A stretch of 64,000 nt of DNA from Danxiaibacter flavus. GTDB lineage: Bacteria > Bacteroidota > Bacteroidia > Chitinophagales > Chitinophagaceae. Position 1 is the first letter of the stretch, and each line of letters begins with the position of its first letter. Under the pieces are notes generated by a model. The model made no database searches. It saw nothing but the letters and a program-made list of their open reading frames with translations, and was not told where the DNA came from. Made by a program: the position numbers and the translations under genes. Where the stretch lies: the NCBI RefSeq assembly GCF_041060425.1, contig NZ_JAULBC010000001.1, positions 806,001 to 870,000 of the forward strand. Reading direction: 5' to 3'. This document shows positions 61,619-64,000 of the stretch, piece after piece.

Positions 61619-61681
61619 ATCGCTACAAGTGATAGCGTAGGCCTGCGAAGCCAGGAGGCTTAGCAGAGCGTGAAGAGCGTG
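61619..61681. repeat. Direct repeat copy 2 flanking the DUF6159 gene
   Basis: ATCGCTACAAGTGATAG, then GCCTGCGAAGCCAGGAGGC and TAGCAGAGCG, matching 60482-60540. One stem base has changed (AGTGAT for AGCGAT), still allowing a G-U pair. Confidence 0.8.
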
Positions 61682-61714
61682 ACCAGCCAGGCCTTCGCTA
61701 AGATCTTCGCTTAA

Positions 61715-61791
61715 TAGCTGATAGCTGATAGCTGATAGCTGATAGCTGATAGCTGATAGCTGATAGCTGATAGCTGATAGCTGATAGCTGA
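61715..61791. repeat. Eleven perfect tandem TAGCTGA heptamers
   Basis: Eleven identical 7-bp units without a single mismatch, 77 bp, ending 58 bp before the aldo-keto reductase start. All other arrays of this family in the window are degenerate, so this one has been recently expanded or homogenised. The translated repeat on the minus strand is an artefact. Confidence 0.95.
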
Positions 61792-61849
61792 TTGCTTTTT
61801 CCTCCCATTCCGCTAATTTTATAGCCTTCATTTCTAAAACAAACAATTT

Positions 61850-62848
61850 ATGAGCTATACACCAGCAGCCAGCCGGTACGAAACAATGAAATATAACAGG
61901 ACAGGAAGAAGCGGATTATTATTGCCTGCTGTATCACTCGGCCTGTGGCACAATTTCGGATCGGTTGATGTATTTGATAACGGGCGTGCCATTGTGCGCC
62001 GCGCATTTGATCGTGGTATTACACACTTCGATCTTGCCAATAACTATGGCCCTGAGCCCGGCAGCGCAGAAGAAAATTTTGGTAAGATCCTTCAGAAAGA
62101 TTTCGGTGGCAATTTGCGCGATGAGCTGATCATTTCATCCAAGGCGGGCTATTTAATGTGGCCTGGTCCTTATGGTGAATGGGGCTCCAGGAAATATTTG
62201 ATCGCAAGCTGTAACCAGAGCTTAAAAAGGATGGGACTTGATTATGTAGATATATTTTATTCCCATCGGCCTGACCCAAACACACCACTTGAAGAAACCA
62301 TGATGGCATTGGATTCGATTGTAAGGCAGGGGAAAGCGCTTTATGTCGGCATTTCAAACTATAGGCCCGACGAGGCAATGAGAGCCATTGAAATTTTGCA
62401 GGAGTTAGGTACGCCCTGTTTAATACATCAACCTAAGTATTCCATGTTTGAAAGATGGGTGGAAGAAGGGTTGCTGGATGTGCTGGAAGGGCATGGCGTT
62501 GGATGTATTCCTTTCTCACCTTTGGCCCAGGGTATGTTAACTGACAGATATCTGAAAGGCATTCCTTCAGATTCCAGGGCTGCAAAATCGCATGGTTATT
62601 TAAAAACTGAAGAGATTACAGAAAACAGGTTAAAACAGATTTCCCAACTCAATGATATAGCCGCTAGCCGCGGGCAATCTTTAGCTCAAATGGCGCTGTC
62701 ATGGTTGCTCAAAGATCATCGCATTACGTCCGTTCTGATTGGCGCAAGTTCAGTAGCCCAGTTGGATAATAATATTGACGCAATAAGCAATCTTGAGTAT
62801 GCTCCTGATGAACTGGAAGCAATCGAGAAGGTATTGAAGATTTCATAG
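61850..62848 (+). CDS. gpr: YghZ-type aldo-keto reductase (L-glyceraldehyde 3-phosphate reductase)
   Basis: 332 residues, full AKR14-like length. The tetrad is visible: Asp and Tyr in 'HFDLANNYGPEPGSAEENFG', Lys in 'IISSKAGYLMWPGPYGEWGS', and His in 'YSHRPDPNTPLEET'. The YghZ-specific stretch 'MWPGPYGEWGSRKYL' supports the assignment. The enzyme uses NADPH to reduce L-glyceraldehyde 3-phosphate and other aldehydes, probably for detoxification. Single-gene unit with an 11-copy heptamer run upstream and a palindrome downstream. Confidence 0.9.
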   Translation: MSYTPAASRYETMKYNRTGRSGLLLPAVSLGLWHNFGSVDVFDNGRAIVRRAFDRGITHFDLANNYGPEPGSAEENFGKILQKDFGGNLRDELIISSKAGYLMWPGPYGEWGSRKYLIASCNQSLKRMGLDYVDIFYSHRPDPNTPLEETMMALDSIVRQGKALYVGISNYRPDEAMRAIEILQELGTPCLIHQPKYSMFERWVEEGLLDVLEGHGVGCIPFSPLAQGMLTDRYLKGIPSDSRAAKSHGYLKTEEITENRLKQISQLNDIAASRGQSLAQMALSWLLKDHRITSVLIGASSVAQLDNNIDAISNLEYAPDELEAIEKVLKIS

Positions 62849-62868
62849 ATAAGCAGACAGTACATCAT

Positions 62869-62913
62869 AAACAAATCTGTCCTACACCTCGCAGGTGTAG
62901 GACAGATTTGTTT
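62869..62913. repeat. 45-bp palindrome, TGTCCTACAC family copy 2
   Basis: Two perfect 21-bp arms around CGC. The core TGTCCTACACCT/AGGTGTAGGACA matches copy 1, while the outer arms read AAACAAATC/GATTTGTTT. It lies 20 bp after the gpr stop and may serve as its terminator. Confidence 0.9.
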
Positions 62914-63045
62914 AGCGAAAACTTGCTATTCAAACAACTGTGCCCTCCGTGAAAAAACTCCCTGTCCTCTGTGGTTAAATATTAGCTCTTTAATGGCCAA
63001 AATCTTTTCTATAGCACAAAACCTTCGCTACCATCATTTTCCCCC

Positions 63046-63066
63046 GCCTGACTGACGCAGTCGGGC
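63046..63066. repeat. Small GC-rich palindrome
   Basis: GCCTGACTG (63046-63054) and CAGTCGGGC (63058-63066) pair with one G-T around ACG, 20 bp past the stop of the minus-strand STAS-like gene. Similar core to 32112-32129. Confidence 0.5.
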
Positions 63067-63085
63067 AGGAATTCTCCATTTTCAA

Positions 63086-63478
63086 TTATTTTACAAACTG
63101 CAACAACCACTCCCTCGCCTCCTTATCATCCGTAAAGGACTTCATGGGTATAGGTGGCGGCTTTAGCTTGAACAATATCTTCATGATAAATTGCGCCAGG
63201 CCGGGTTTTGAAACCATGGCCATCGCAGAATAAATATTGGGCAATTGCTCCGTTGAAAATTTCCTTGTTGCTTTATCAGGCACCGGAGAATTTTTCAGGT
63301 AAATCAGCAACGGCACTTTTTTATTGCCGGTTATCCTTTTTACTAATTCTACGTTATTAGAAATATTTTCAACCGTTCTAAGTACACTTTTAGAATAGGA
63401 ATACAATATCCCTTCTTTATCAAGATAGTAATCTGCAATCTCGCCGGGAATAAGCTGAATTTCGGATGGAGGATTCAT
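63086..63478 (-). CDS. Small STAS/SpoIIAA-like protein
   Basis: 130 residues from the ATG at 63478. The frame is open 56 codons further, but that stretch crosses a palindrome and is rejected. 'YYLDKEGILYSYSKSVLRTV' and 'KKVPLLIYLKN' with the end 'FTDDKEAREWLLQFVK' match the DUF7793/STAS-like fold found in Bacteroidota, whose members lack a phospho-Ser motif. Role unknown. It has two copies of the 45-bp palindrome upstream. Confidence 0.6.
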   Translation of the reverse strand: MNPPSEIQLIPGEIADYYLDKEGILYSYSKSVLRTVENISNNVELVKRITGNKKVPLLIYLKNSPVPDKATRKFSTEQLPNIYSAMAMVSKPGLAQFIMKILFKLKPPPIPMKSFTDDKEAREWLLQFVK

Positions 63479-63531
63479 GAAGTTTATTTGTTGTGAAGGC
63501 AAGATACCGAAGAATGAACTACCGGGCAGGT

Positions 63532-63654
63532 GAAACTTATCTGTCCTACTTTCAAAGTGTAGGACAGATAAGTTTCTGCAGGAATGCGATACATGCCGCG
63601 TGGATGCTGGCTGAAACTTGTCCTGCACTTTCAAAGGGTAGGACAAGTTTCAGC
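63532..63654. repeat. Two adjacent 45-bp palindromes, copies 3 and 4
   Basis: Copy 3 (63532-63576) has outer arms GAAACTTAT/ATAAGTTTC and core TGTCCTAC, with two bases deleted on one side. Copy 4 (63610-63654) has outer arms GCTGAAACT/AGTTTCAGC and core TGTCCTGCACTTT, with two mismatches. They are 33 bp apart and lie upstream of the STAS-like gene. Confidence 0.88.
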
Positions 63655-63841
63655 TATCTCTTTCCGGCGCGAATACGGACACAAACCGTATCAAAACCGT
63701 ACAGTTTTTTCCAAAGATGTTTATTAACCAATTGATTTTCAAGTCGCTGACCGTCTGGCATTTTCTTAGTTGCGCATCGGCAGTGTAGTGGCATTTGCTA
63801 AAAAGTAAGCTTACGGACCTGTCACTATGCAAAAATTAAAA

Positions 63842-63876
63842 CGTATAACGAGCAACGTATAACTTACATCTAACTT
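63842..63876. repeat. CGTATAA heptamer array before the permease gene
   Basis: Units CGTATAA, CGAGCAA, CGTATAA, CTTACAT and CTAACTT in register, ending 8 bp before the ATG at 63885. Same spacing to the ATG as the array at 22429-22456. Confidence 0.75.
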
Positions 63877-63884
63877 GGCTAGCT

Positions 63885-64000
63885 ATGTTCAGGAATTATT
63901 TCAAAATTGCATGGAGAAATTTGTTCAGGAACAAAGGATTCTCAATAACAAATATTTCGGGCCTTACAATTGGTATGACCTGTACCATTTTTATCATGCT
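63885..64000 (+). CDS. ABC transporter permease, MacB/FtsX type (partial, 5' end)
   Basis: The first 38 residues of a protein cut by the window edge: 'MFRNYFKIAWRNLFRNKGFS', then 'ITNISGLTIGMTCTIFIM'. This N-terminus, an amphipathic start with WRNL-RNK followed by the first transmembrane helix, is diagnostic of Bacteroidota MacB_PCD/FtsX permeases of about 780-800 residues. The substrate is unknown. Confidence 0.88.
   Translation, partial: MFRNYFKIAWRNLFRNKGFSITNISGLTIGMTCTIFIM

Noticed and set aside
61715..61791. CRISPR array
   Set aside because: Units are 7 bp, contiguous and without spacers, and no cas gene is present.
61574..61846. 90-codon minus-strand frame with AISYQLS repeats
   Set aside because: It is a translation of the TAGCTGA heptamer run; 7 nt times 3 gives a 7-residue repeat. 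No other coding signal.
63479..63646. 56-codon upstream extension of the STAS-like gene
   Set aside because: It runs through two 45-bp palindromes and has no conserved sequence; the ATG at 63478 gives the normal domain length.

Overview
The window is a chromosomal stretch of a Bacteroidota bacterium, most likely of the Chitinophagaceae. The evidence is a SusC/SusD pair with lipoprotein partners, a second Oar-like TonB receptor, secreted proteins with Bacteroidota-style signal peptides, a RibBA fusion, a ROK regulator next to a glycan locus, and several exact TAnnTTTG -7 promoter boxes. I see no rRNA, tRNA, transposase, integrase or phage gene, and no CRISPR array.

Layout. Positions 1-19350 hold mostly housekeeping and single genes: a barrel-protein tail, an AsmA-like giant, a PQQ-type propeller with a DUF1349 protein, an M14 peptidase, an ALO-type FAD oxidase, a Bor-like lipoprotein, a VOC protein, citrate synthase, an LptF/G permease, Tgt, a GT2 glycosyltransferase, RsmG, a YbjJ-like MFS protein and a DUF1801-like protein. 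Positions 19686-26683 are five same-strand genes: PhyH dioxygenase, NupG-like symporter, Gfo/Idh/MocA oxidoreductase, L-arabinonate-type IlvD/Edd dehydratase and SDR. They look like a sugar or sugar-acid catabolic set. An isoaspartyl peptidase and an unknown exported protein follow.

Positions 29481-51991 form a 22-kb glycan-utilisation locus. A divergent ROK regulator faces a run of 15 plus-strand genes: renin-binding-protein-type N-acylglucosamine 2-epimerase, exported FAD oxidoreductase, SusC, SusD, DUF5018 lipoprotein, GHL10-like lipoprotein, calcineurin-like phosphoesterase, DUF5009 membrane acyltransferase, four SGNH esterases, Na+/solute symporter, alpha/beta hydrolase and DUF4434 protein. 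The epimerase, ROK protein, symporter and esterases suggest an acetylated amino-sugar or sialic-acid-like substrate, but no sialidase or neuraminate lyase is present. Positions 52247-64000 return to ordinary genes: IspD, a transglutaminase-like protein, Gfo/Idh/MocA, RibBA, an Oar-like receptor, DUF6159, a YghZ-type aldo-keto reductase, a small STAS-like protein and the start of a MacB/FtsX-type permease.

The most unusual feature is between the genes. Most intergenic gaps outside the glycan locus carry degenerate tandem arrays with a strict 7-nt (sometimes 8-nt) period. They are built from a few word families (TAGCTGA, CAGGTAT, CGTACTT, GTGAATG, ATTGAAA and others), sometimes switching family without losing register. 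Alongside them are a four-copy family of about 45-bp palindromes whose outer arms differ between copies but stay complementary within each copy, a GC-rich palindrome embedded in heptamers, and a direct repeat flanking one gene. These arrays resemble in form the short tandemly repeated repetitive (STRR) sequences of heterocystous cyanobacteria. Two divergent genes (tgt and the GT2 gene) also appear to have leaderless promoters.
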